Below, in pieces: positions 1 through 6,997 of a stretch of 13,226 nucleotides of DNA. The notes beneath the pieces are model-generated. The model did no database searches, was not told where the DNA came from, and was given only the letters and a program-made list of their open reading frames with translations. The DNA is from Bacteriovoracaceae bacterium (GTDB lineage Bacteria > Bdellovibrionota > Bacteriovoracia > Bacteriovoracales > Bacteriovoracaceae), in NCBI GenBank assembly GCA_023151145.1, contig JAKLJM010000024.1, positions 1-13,226 on the forward strand. Reading direction: 5' to 3'. Numbering within the stretch: the stretch's first letter is position 1; each line of letters begins with the position of its first letter. Both the position numbers and the translations under genes were made by a program.

Positions 1-33
1 GCCTGTAGGATTCGTATTTTTTGAACTACTCAT
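1..33 (-). CDS. Start of a further gene in the secretion operon (5' end only)
   Basis: An ATG at 31-33 overlaps the TAG of the preceding lipoprotein gene by a few bases. It is followed by 11 open codons (M-S-S-S-K-N-T-N-P-T-G) up to the window edge. A GGGAAG-like ribosome binding site lies about six bases upstream. Overlapping starts are the rule in this operon, so a further gene is plausible. Too little is visible to name a product. VirB11, VirD4 or a relaxase could follow, but that is guesswork. Confidence 0.45.
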   Translation of the reverse strand, partial: MSSSKNTNPTG

Positions 34-556
34 AATCGACTTCCCATGCTTTGTGTTTTTCAATAGTGATGGCCTTGCCATTTTCTAGTCGTTCAACTCG
101 TTCAGGAATTTCATGCTCGATGATATAGGGAGCTTGCACTTTTCCTTTTAAATGATCTGGAATAGGCCCTGATTCTAATTTGTATTTTTTTGAATCTTTG
201 GGCGTTACAATTTTTGCTTCAATGTCTTTAATTGGGGCCAAATCATATGGCCCCATGCTGTTTGTATTTTTAAGTTTTCCATTGTTGTACAAATTTCCTT
301 GAATCATTGAAGGAAGCTCTCTATTTTCTGGATCATCTACAAAAAAGAAGTAACCAAGGCCCGCACCAATTAATGCACCAAGGCTTCCCCAGATCGCCAT
401 ATTAGGAACGATTGATTCTTTATTAGGACTAAGTGCCGCACTTCCGGCCACACCAAGAGAAATTCCTGACAATCCTCCGTAAAAAATTGATCGCTTCATG
501 GTTGAGCATGAAGTAATCATTAAAAGAATGACGCTTAAATAAATCGTTCTATTCAT
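26..556 (-). CDS. Glycine-zipper outer-membrane lipoprotein of the T4SS operon
   Basis: This predicted lipoprotein has a Lys/Arg-poor n-region, a hydrophobic stretch and the lipobox I-T-S-C near residue 17 when started at the ATG at 556. I chose that start because GAGG lies about eight bases before it. The in-frame TTG at 577 would add seven residues and has no better site. After the Cys come two Gly/Ala-rich hydrophobic stretches (GGLSGISLGVAGSAA and GSLGALIGAGLGYFFF), which look like a glycine-zipper pair able to insert in or pack on a membrane. The C-terminal half is charged and hydrophilic. It lies last in the visible T4SS operon, after the VirB10-like gene. A lipoprotein here could play the role of VirB7/TraV, anchoring the core complex in the outer membrane. 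That role is inferred from position and not from recognised homology. Confidence 0.8.
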   Translation of the reverse strand: MNRTIYLSVILLMITSCSTMKRSIFYGGLSGISLGVAGSAALSPNKESIVPNMAIWGSLGALIGAGLGYFFFVDDPENRELPSMIQGNLYNNGKLKNTNSMGPYDLAPIKDIEAKIVTPKDSKKYKLESGPIPDHLKGKVQAPYIIEHEIPERVERLENGKAITIEKHKAWEVDYE

Positions 557-566
557 CTTATTAACC

Positions 567-1367
567 TCACTTGGCAAACCTCTCTTGAAAATAAATTAAA
601 ACTGGTTTTCCAGCATAAATAACGGCCTTCGGCTCTTTTGATTTCATCTCTGAGTTCATAAGTTCATTAGTTTCATCAAGGGAATTTAAAACACCGTTAG
701 TTATTCGATTCTTTCTATTGTTAATCGTGAGTTCCCCATAAGGACTACTTAGTCTTTCAGTACCTAATTCAATGAGACCTCTTGAAAATGCCGTTGCTAT
801 ACTTGCGGCCATATATTCTTCTAAGCCTTCATAAACTTCATCGGCCTTAAGTCCACTTGAGCCATCCATATTTAAAAGATTTGCCCTGATCTCAAATTCT
901 TCTTCATCGTTAGGTGTGATTAATTTATGGCAAGCAGATAAAACTCTTTTAAATTTAGTGACTCCACGGCAAACAAAGCGAGTACCAATAGGTAAGGCCT
1001 CGCCATCTGTGACTTCTACAATTAAAGGAGATTCTAAATTAGTCGATATTACAGAATTTAATAAAATGCCTTTAATGACGGTTCCTGTTTTAAAGTCATA
1101 CTGATTTGTAAAATCCCAAACGCCTGATCGCTCCTGAAACTTCCCTAAGAGATTTTCAATCTTTTGTCCTTGAAGGTTTAAGTTTGAAAGAGCACGATCA
1201 AGTCCAGTGTTTACTGAAACCATTTTTTTAGTTGCAGTTGTCTTTATGGATTTTGAAGCCTCCTTTTTCTTTTTTGGTGGAACTATTTTTAGTTCTGCTT
1301 CATTAGCTAAAATATTTGCAGTCATAAAAATAATCACAAATAAAAGCATCCATTTATTAAACTTCAT
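567..1367 (-). CDS. VirB10/TraB-like T4SS core protein, short form
   Basis: This is likely the VirB10/TraB/TrbI component that spans from the inner membrane to the outer-membrane channel. The conserved C-terminal region is recognisable. GTVIKGILLNSVI (about residues 95-107) resembles the family's strand leading into the barrel-like domain, LPIGTRF lies at about 125-131, and the end GKPVLIYFQERF matches the usual G-x-P-[IV] strand near the VirB10 C-terminus. The N-terminus is a short hydrophobic segment (about 6-22) followed by a VPPKKKKE stretch. That segment could be a membrane anchor or a cleaved signal peptide. The long cytoplasmic tail of classic VirB10 is missing, and 266 residues is short against the usual roughly 370-450. 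I prefer the ATG at 1367, which overlaps the VirB9 stop as TAATG. A GTG at 1376 is the alternative. The gene's end overlaps the next lipoprotein ORF only if that ORF uses its TTG start. Confidence 0.78.
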   Translation of the reverse strand: MKFNKWMLLFVIIFMTANILANEAELKIVPPKKKKEASKSIKTTATKKMVSVNTGLDRALSNLNLQGQKIENLLGKFQERSGVWDFTNQYDFKTGTVIKGILLNSVISTNLESPLIVEVTDGEALPIGTRFVCRGVTKFKRVLSACHKLITPNDEEEFEIRANLLNMDGSSGLKADEVYEGLEEYMAASIATAFSRGLIELGTERLSSPYGELTINNRKNRITNGVLNSLDETNELMNSEMKSKEPKAVIYAGKPVLIYFQERFAK

Positions 1368-1849
1368 TAATTCCACACTCTTTGATTGTTAATTATTATG
1401 GGAGAGCCTTTAGAAAAATACCCATCACGAATGACTTCAACACCATTAACATTGATTGGTGTCTTTGATTTATTAATAACCCAAGATGAAGTTTCTCCCT
1501 CAAAAACTTTAAATGAATCAGTCTCAACCTTTTTTTCAAAACTTCGATTAATTTCCCCATCATAGATATTGATAAAAGAATGAGACTTCTGTGCTTCAAT
1601 GCTTGCGTTTACTTCTTTTAATTTAAACTGATAATGATGATCTTTTGTGATCACGATCATGTCAGTTTCAATAAAAGGCTTAAGAGGTCGCATAACCACA
1701 ATCTTTTGATTTCTAGCTCTGTGAAGATCAAAATCGCCATCACGTCCGGCGCTGATATATTCAACGGGTTCATCGAAAACTAAAGTTGTCGGATGATTTG
1801 TGCTTAAAAATAAAAAAATCATACTCTTTGCCAGGATATAAAAATTCAT
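1367..1849 (-). CDS. VirB9/TraK-like T4SS outer-membrane core protein, short form
   Basis: The N-terminal part resembles the VirB9/TraK N-terminal domain: a D-E-P-V-E-Y-I-S-A-G-x-D-G-D-F stretch at about residues 26-40, then a strand-rich segment with V-V-M-R-P-L-K-P and I-T-K-D-H-H-Y-Q-F. In known systems this protein forms the outer-membrane ring with VirB7 and VirB10. Residues 1-18 are hydrophobic and look like an export signal without a clear cleavage site. The protein is only 160 residues, whereas VirB9 is usually about 250-300, so the separate C-terminal domain that contacts VirB10 seems reduced or absent. Its ATG overlaps the VirB8-like stop (TAATG), with GGAG just upstream. Translational coupling is likely on both sides. 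The family call rests on motif likeness and gene order. Confidence 0.75.
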   Translation of the reverse strand: MNFYILAKSMIFLFLSTNHPTTLVFDEPVEYISAGRDGDFDLHRARNQKIVVMRPLKPFIETDMIVITKDHHYQFKLKEVNASIEAQKSHSFINIYDGEINRSFEKKVETDSFKVFEGETSSWVINKSKTPINVNGVEVIRDGYFSKGSPIIINNQRVWN

Positions 1850-2313
1850 TAGGAGTTCTCCTTTTCAAAAAGTTCATTTTCCGTAATCTTTTTGACTTTG
1901 TAGTAAAACTTATTTTTTGAATCCTTTTCTAAGAAGTAATCAAATGATCTAAGCCATGTGTTTGTTTTAACCAATACCTTGCAAGATTCTTCTCCCGACC
2001 AAACAGCACTTACTTTTTCATCTCCTTCAAAATAGAGGTCTTTGTAATTATCTTTTGTCACAAGTTCATAGAGGCTTTCAGTGATGATGCTTTTTGAGAG
2101 TTTTTTATCAATGATTTGCTTTGTGAGAACTGAACAAAAATCTCTTTTAGAAGCATCAAAACTTAATCCTTCACTTTCTGAAATAAAAAGTGTTTTTCCA
2201 AGTGTCATTAAGGACACACCTAGAAAGATTGTGGAAATAACAATATTGACCTTTAAAAGTAGCCCCAATCCGTCATCGCGCATTTTATCTTTAAACAATT
2301 GGATTCCGCCCAT
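1849..2313 (-). CDS. VirB8/TraE-like inner-membrane T4SS protein
   Basis: This 154-residue protein has a short cytoplasmic N-terminus, one transmembrane helix at about residues 17-37, and a periplasmic domain of mixed helix and strand (about 45-150). That topology matches VirB8/TraE, a scaffold linking the inner-membrane complex to the VirB9/VirB10 core. Its place between the VirB6-like and VirB9-like genes is also the usual one. No diagnostic catalytic residue exists in the family, so the call rests mainly on topology and synteny. The start is supported by AGGGGG about six bases upstream of the ATG. The start lies 23 bases inside the 3' end of the VirB6-like gene. Confidence 0.7.
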   Translation of the reverse strand: MGGIQLFKDKMRDDGLGLLLKVNIVISTIFLGVSLMTLGKTLFISESEGLSFDASKRDFCSVLTKQIIDKKLSKSIITESLYELVTKDNYKDLYFEGDEKVSAVWSGEESCKVLVKTNTWLRSFDYFLEKDSKNKFYYKVKKITENELFEKENS

Positions 2314-3790
2314 TAAATTCCCCCTTAAAAATTGGTTTCATAACAAATGGCCTTTTTTCTTTCACGCGCTCATTTCGATTCATTTTTTTTCTTTCTAATA
2401 CAAGCTCTCCTGAATCTGGTCTTGCTTTTGGAATTGGATTAATGACATGACTCTTTCGATTTTTTAAAAAACTCTTTGCTTCCGGTGCAAGCCTATCCAT
2501 CTTCCGATTAGACATTTGATTAGCATTTTTATTTTGAAGATATGATCTTGCTTCATTTTTGTATTCAGAAAGTGGAAGAACTGCTCTTTTGGCAAATGGT
2601 AAGGCCTCTGCTGTATAGCTTTTTGAATCAGGTGTTTTTTTATGTTGATATTCTTTTAAGTTTTGTGCTTCCTGTGACCTTGCCATTTTCGCCATTGAAT
2701 TTTCTTTTCGGTTAACAATTGCATCAGTTCCTAAAACGACTTTTTCAGAAAGAGTTGTTTTCTTTAATCCATCTTTAAAGTCAGCGATCCCACCTTTAAA
2801 TTTTTCACCTTTGGCTTCAGCATTAAGGGTATTAAGCGTAGGCCCAATACCTTTAGATTGAGCAATCTCACTTGCTCTATTAGAAATTGAGCTTTTCACC
2901 TTGTTCATTAAAGGTTTTGTCGTTGATCCATGAATTACTCCACCAATCATTTTAGATTTACTTCCTATAAATTTAGACGCAATAGAAGCACCTCCAATCA
3001 TGGTGGACATGGCCGCCATTTGACCGATATTATCCGCCACACCAGAAACACCACTTTCATTCATAATTTTTGTTGTTATGAGTGGAGTAAGAAGTAAGAT
3101 AATGGTCATAACTAAAAGCTGAATGAGGCTTTCAAGATTTTGGACAATTCCTCCTGAATAAGTTTTAAAGAAAGCATCACTATCACCAATGAGAGCTAAA
3201 ACAATGGCCACCACAAAAGGCATAATCATGCACCAGAGGCTTGTCTTAACCGCTCCAACTAAACTTTTTGAAGTTATGGGAAGAATACTTAAAACTGCAC
3301 ACAGACCAAAAAGAGCAATCCCCAAATGATAGATAAGGCTATAGAGCTGAGTTAGTAAAAAGAAGGCCACATAGGATAAGAGAAAAATAATCATTACGAT
3401 TGGATCATCGACAACCATTTTTACAATGCTTGTAAGTTTACTCCAAACTCCTGCTTTCTCTCCGTCAATTGTTTCACTTTTGGCATTTTGATAGGCCGTA
3501 AGAAACTTATTTTGTGGAGAATAGCGACTAATTAGTTCAGAGCTAATCTTTAAACTCGTATCAACAGCGCCCACATGAATAGGAGTTAAAAGTTTAATTG
3601 CTAAAAATGCAATAACCGATCTTTTTGCCACACTTTTAAAATCAAAGTTGGTGAAATACTCCACACACATTCCTATATAAAAAGCAGGAAGCAAAAATAG
3701 GAGTGCCGATTGATTTAAGTACTGACTTAGCCCCAAAACTTTTGGATTAGTTATAAGAAGTAAATCTTTAAGCATTGATGATTCAATCAT
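2291..3790 (-). CDS. VirB6/TrbL-like polytopic inner-membrane T4SS protein
   Basis: This 499-residue membrane protein has about six hydrophobic helices (near residues 27-44, 56-72, 130-150, 153-172, 184-202 and 220-240). A long, soluble, strongly basic tail runs from about 245 to the end. The architecture is typical of TrbL/VirB6, which forms part of the inner-membrane translocation pore. The segment just after the last helix is Gly/Ala/Met-rich (G-V-S-G-V-A-D-N-I-G-Q-M-A-A-M), as often seen in TrbL proteins. The tail of roughly 250 residues, full of Lys and Arg, probably lies in the cytoplasm. Its ATG overlaps the VirB5-like stop as ATGA, and its 3' end overlaps the next gene. The position after VirB5 supports the call. 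Confidence 0.8.
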   Translation of the reverse strand: MIESSMLKDLLLITNPKVLGLSQYLNQSALLFLLPAFYIGMCVEYFTNFDFKSVAKRSVIAFLAIKLLTPIHVGAVDTSLKISSELISRYSPQNKFLTAYQNAKSETIDGEKAGVWSKLTSIVKMVVDDPIVMIIFLLSYVAFFLLTQLYSLIYHLGIALFGLCAVLSILPITSKSLVGAVKTSLWCMIMPFVVAIVLALIGDSDAFFKTYSGGIVQNLESLIQLLVMTIILLLTPLITTKIMNESGVSGVADNIGQMAAMSTMIGGASIASKFIGSKSKMIGGVIHGSTTKPLMNKVKSSISNRASEIAQSKGIGPTLNTLNAEAKGEKFKGGIADFKDGLKKTTLSEKVVLGTDAIVNRKENSMAKMARSQEAQNLKEYQHKKTPDSKSYTAEALPFAKRAVLPLSEYKNEARSYLQNKNANQMSNRKMDRLAPEAKSFLKNRKSHVINPIPKARPDSGELVLERKKMNRNERVKEKRPFVMKPIFKGEFNGRNPIV

Positions 3791-4491
3791 AAATTATCTC
3801 TATCCCTAAATGTTTTACCCTTAATCTGGTAGTATTTTTCTCGCTCATCTTTTTTTACTGCTTCATCTTTAAGCTCTCGATTGATGAGCTTATTTTGCTC
3901 AGAGAGCTTTTCTGCAATAAGTGCATTCATTTGATTGCCTTCAACTTGGGCCTTATAGGTAAGAGCAGTATTTTGGGCCATCATTTTTTGAGCTTCATTG
4001 GTTGAATGAATATCACCTGACCGCATGACTTGATTGTTTGCAAAACTTAGCTCACGATTTGAATCTTTTACTTTGTCTGAGAGCTTATTTTCTGCAACTT
4101 CATTTTTAGCTTCATCTGATCGGTATTCATTAATCATGGCCTTTAAAGATTGGGTTTCACTCTTTAGTGCCCGTATGGCCGAATTTAATCCCTCTAAATC
4201 TTTTGGATCTCTTTTTGAAAGTTCCACATAATTTTGAGCGATATACTGAATCCGTTCGGCCCTGAAATAATGATCTCGTGCAATCTGATTATATTTTTCC
4301 ATGAGTCCCGTGTACTTTTCAGCATTACTGACAAGTTTTTCAAGTTCATTGAGTTGACTTGCAGTATTTGTTACAAGGTTAAATAAAAGTGCTGTATCAC
4401 TATCAGGTGCAAATAAAGTTGATGCCCTTGAACTTATAGAAATAAGTGAAGTGGATAGAACCAAATAAATAACAAATAAAAATTTACGCAC
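3787..4491 (-). CDS. VirB5/TrbJ-like periplasmic T4SS protein
   Basis: This 234-residue exported helical protein has a signal peptide at residues 1-23 (basic start M-R-K, hydrophobic core, S-R-A before the likely cut). Almost the whole mature part is predicted helix or coiled coil, with N-x-x-x-Q-L-N-E-L-E-K at its start. This matches the VirB5/TrbJ family, the minor pilus or pilus-tip component encoded next to VirB6. The start is a GTG, chosen because GGAGGT lies five bases upstream. The GTG also overlaps the last codons of virB4, suggesting coupling. Family identity at the sequence level is weak, as is usual for VirB5, so gene order carries much of the weight. Confidence 0.72.
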   Translation of the reverse strand: MRKFLFVIYLVLSTSLISISSRASTLFAPDSDTALLFNLVTNTASQLNELEKLVSNAEKYTGLMEKYNQIARDHYFRAERIQYIAQNYVELSKRDPKDLEGLNSAIRALKSETQSLKAMINEYRSDEAKNEVAENKLSDKVKDSNRELSFANNQVMRSGDIHSTNEAQKMMAQNTALTYKAQVEGNQMNALIAEKLSEQNKLINRELKDEAVKKDEREKYYQIKGKTFRDRDNL

Positions 4492-6412
4492 TCATACCTC
4501 CAAAGTAATATTTAAAGTCAACGTAGCGATCCATGATTTCAGGAAAAGAAAAGAATTCGGCGTAATGCCCATGAAAGCGATCAAAGGAATTTCTGTCGTT
4601 GTGATTACTCGTAAAAAGCTCATACTCTAAAGCTGTCGGATAAAAACGAGCAATCTTTCTGCGATGTTCGGTTTTAACGTAAAACTCAGAGTATTCTTTT
4701 CTTTTAGTTGAAAGCTCTCTTATTTTCTCCACATCAAAGGAAGTAATCTCACTTGAAGTTTCTATGGTTTGCTGAAATAAAATTTTTGTAGAACAAAGCT
4801 TTGCAATGACTTTTCCCATGTGGGTTTCTGAGAAGTCATCAATTCCTTGAGAAATAGCAATGGCACTGGCCCCTGATTTTCTAAAAGTTCTAAAGCATTC
4901 CGCAATATACTCAGCATTATTTGTTAAAAAATCCCATACCTCATCGAAAATAAAAATTCGCTTCCCTTCAAGATGATTAAAGGCCTCAATTAAAAAAATA
5001 ATGAGTGGTGCTTTTATCTTATCTGGATAGAGAGTGGTATCGACATAGGTAAAGGTTGAAAGATCACGAGTCTCATTATCAAAAAATTCCCAAAGCTCAG
5101 AAAAATAAAGCTCAAAATCAGAAATTTCTTTTCCAATTAAATAAATCAACTCCTTAAATGAAATTACGTTACTAACGTTGTCATTGATAATCGAAAAAAT
5201 CTTACCTTCCATTTTTGCATTTAATTCGGTCGCCGGAATGACACTAATAATGAGTTCCTTTAAATAATGAGGTGACTTAAATTGCAAAGGATTAAAGGAA
5301 AGACTTAAACTCATCCCTCCAAAGTATTGGGCCGTCTTTTTAAATGAGTTCCCTAGATCAAGAACAATGGCCTTGGCATCATTTTCCAGTTCTTCAACTA
5401 ATATTTTTTGCGCAATCATGGATTTTCCAGCACCCGACTGGCCAGATAGAAGTAAATTAAAATTTAAAGCTGATTCATCAAAAAGATTAAAATAAAGTGG
5501 ATTTCCTCTGATACTTATAAATTCAATCCCATCACTTTGAAGCTCATCATGTTTTAGAGGAAGAAGATTGACTAAATAACTTGATGGCGTTTGATGGGCC
5601 CTTTTAAATTTAGGAACTCCATGACAAAGAATGGTTGGAAAAAGCTCATAAAGACTTTCCGCCTCAAAATGAGGTGTGACTTCTACCTGCTTTAAATTTC
5701 TAATCAAGAGTTTTGTTTTTTCATTTAATAAAGGTAAGGAGTCGGCCTTAACGATAAACCATGCTTCAACCTCAAAAAAGATTTCTTCTCCTTCCATCAT
5801 TGATTCAGACAGTTTCTCAGCTTCAATAAAGCTAGCTTCACTTTCAAGATTTCTAAGGTTAGAATAAAGATTGGAGTGGTGAAGTTTTCTTTGAGTATTC
5901 ACTCGTCTTTTAGAAATAACAGGGTCAATCTTTTTAAAGAACACACAATAATCACCAAAATCCATAAGACTTGATGGCATAAGATTTCTTGAAAATTCAT
6001 AAAGATTTATAAGACGCAAATACTTGCCGTTGATACTGACAAAATCTTCTCCCAAAATCGCATCTCCATTTGCTTCAACATCTTCAATAATAATTTGATT
6101 TATTTCCCCCTCATTTTGAACAAGAATAAGCTTTATGTTTGGCAGATGAAGCTCTTCTTCATAATTGGTTTCCAAATAAATCACTTCATTCAATGAATAA
6201 AACTTATAAAAATAGCAGTTAGGGTCAGACTCTTTTAAAGGAAGTCCTAAAAACTCAGATAGTGCATTTGTTTTTTGGAAATCAGTAATTGTGTCTTTTA
6301 AAATCAATTGATTTAATCCTAACTTCACTTCTTTCAAAAAAATTGAAATGGTATCAATGCTCATCTGTTCCATGTCAATTGGAATTAGTTTATAAAATTT
6401 TGTTTTTTGCAT
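4484..6412 (-). CDS. virB4: VirB4/TraC-like T4SS ATPase
   Basis: This is the conserved cytoplasmic ATPase that powers assembly and transport in type IV secretion. Walker A is G-Q-S-G-A-G-K-S at residues 324-331. Walker B is R-I-F-I-F-D-E at 485-491, followed by V-W-D-F-L. R-K-S-G-A-S-A-I-A-I-S-Q at about 511-522 matches the typical VirB4 motif after Walker B. The N-terminal roughly 300 residues fit the CagE/TrbE/VirB partner-binding domain. At 642 residues it is on the short side of the 700-870 common in this family, but the ATPase core looks complete. The ATG at 6412 has AAGGAA about nine bases upstream and lies 23 bases inside the virB3-like gene. It is the best-supported member of the cluster. 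Confidence 0.95.
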   Translation of the reverse strand: MQKTKFYKLIPIDMEQMSIDTISIFLKEVKLGLNQLILKDTITDFQKTNALSEFLGLPLKESDPNCYFYKFYSLNEVIYLETNYEEELHLPNIKLILVQNEGEINQIIIEDVEANGDAILGEDFVSINGKYLRLINLYEFSRNLMPSSLMDFGDYCVFFKKIDPVISKRRVNTQRKLHHSNLYSNLRNLESEASFIEAEKLSESMMEGEEIFFEVEAWFIVKADSLPLLNEKTKLLIRNLKQVEVTPHFEAESLYELFPTILCHGVPKFKRAHQTPSSYLVNLLPLKHDELQSDGIEFISIRGNPLYFNLFDESALNFNLLLSGQSGAGKSMIAQKILVEELENDAKAIVLDLGNSFKKTAQYFGGMSLSLSFNPLQFKSPHYLKELIISVIPATELNAKMEGKIFSIINDNVSNVISFKELIYLIGKEISDFELYFSELWEFFDNETRDLSTFTYVDTTLYPDKIKAPLIIFLIEAFNHLEGKRIFIFDEVWDFLTNNAEYIAECFRTFRKSGASAIAISQGIDDFSETHMGKVIAKLCSTKILFQQTIETSSEITSFDVEKIRELSTKRKEYSEFYVKTEHRRKIARFYPTALEYELFTSNHNDRNSFDRFHGHYAEFFSFPEIMDRYVDFKYYFGGMSA

Positions 6413-6665
6413 TTAATTCATTCCTTTTAATGAGTTTTTTTCTTTTCCATATAAATTCGAAATAGCGGCGAGGAAAAATCCTCCTCGCCGTTACGATTCC
6501 CAAATAGGAAATCAAAGTTGAGCCTAAAATCACGATGCTTCCTGCGCCAAGCATTTGCATCACCACCATGACACCACTTAGGCGAAATAAGTCTGAAATA
6601 CTTACTCCCCAGATAAGCGGTTCATTCTTTAAAAAACTTGGATAAGTTGCGATTAAGTTTTCCAT
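6390..6665 (-). CDS. VirB3/TraL-like inner-membrane T4SS protein
   Basis: This is a 91-residue protein with a hydrophobic hairpin at about residues 27-60 and a basic cytoplasmic end beginning A-R-R-I-F-P-R-R-Y-F-E-F-I-W-K-R-K-K. Small size, one or two membrane helices, a positively charged tail and a position directly before virB4 all fit VirB3/TraL, a partner of the VirB4 ATPase in the inner membrane. The ATG directly follows the TAA of the pilin gene with no gap, and GGTGGGA upstream can serve as the ribosome binding site. The 3' end overlaps virB4 by 23 bases. Confidence 0.8.
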   Translation of the reverse strand: MENLIATYPSFLKNEPLIWGVSISDLFRLSGVMVVMQMLGAGSIVILGSTLISYLGIVTARRIFPRRYFEFIWKRKKLIKRNELNAKNKIL

Positions 6666-6971
6666 TTATCCCACCACGCTTTTAAGCCAATTAAAGACAG
6701 ATGATCCACCCAGTGAAATTAAAGCGGCCATTAGGGTTGTTGACATAAACTGTGCCCCTCTTGGATGGCCTACGATCATAAAGATCGCTGAAATCGCAAA
6801 TCCTAGTGGCACTAACAAATTGGCCAGAGTTCCAGTTTTTGTTGAAAGATTGGTGGCAATAGATTCTAAATCTCTTGCCCTCGCAGGATTACTCATTAAA
6901 AAATATGGGAAAACATAGAACCAATATTTTAAGGGGAGAATCACTGTCTTTTTTAAACTTTTAAAAGTCAT
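6666..6971 (-). CDS. VirB2/TrbC-like T4SS pilin precursor
   Basis: This is a 101-residue pilin-like protein. It has a long basic leader (K-S-L-K-K) with a hydrophobic stretch ending N-P-A-R-A, a probable signal-peptidase cut near residue 32. Two hydrophobic helices follow (about 51-68 and 76-97), separated by a short polar loop H-P-R-G-A-Q. This layout is characteristic of VirB2/TrbC/TraA, which builds the conjugative pilus. GAGG lies about five bases before the ATG. The position immediately before virB3 and virB4 supports the call. The Gly-rich helices match the small-residue packing of T4SS pilins. Confidence 0.82.
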   Translation of the reverse strand: MTFKSLKKTVILPLKYWFYVFPYFLMSNPARARDLESIATNLSTKTGTLANLLVPLGFAISAIFMIVGHPRGAQFMSTTLMAALISLGGSSVFNWLKSVVG

Positions 6972-6997
6972 AATACCTCATTGTTTAATTGTGTTTG

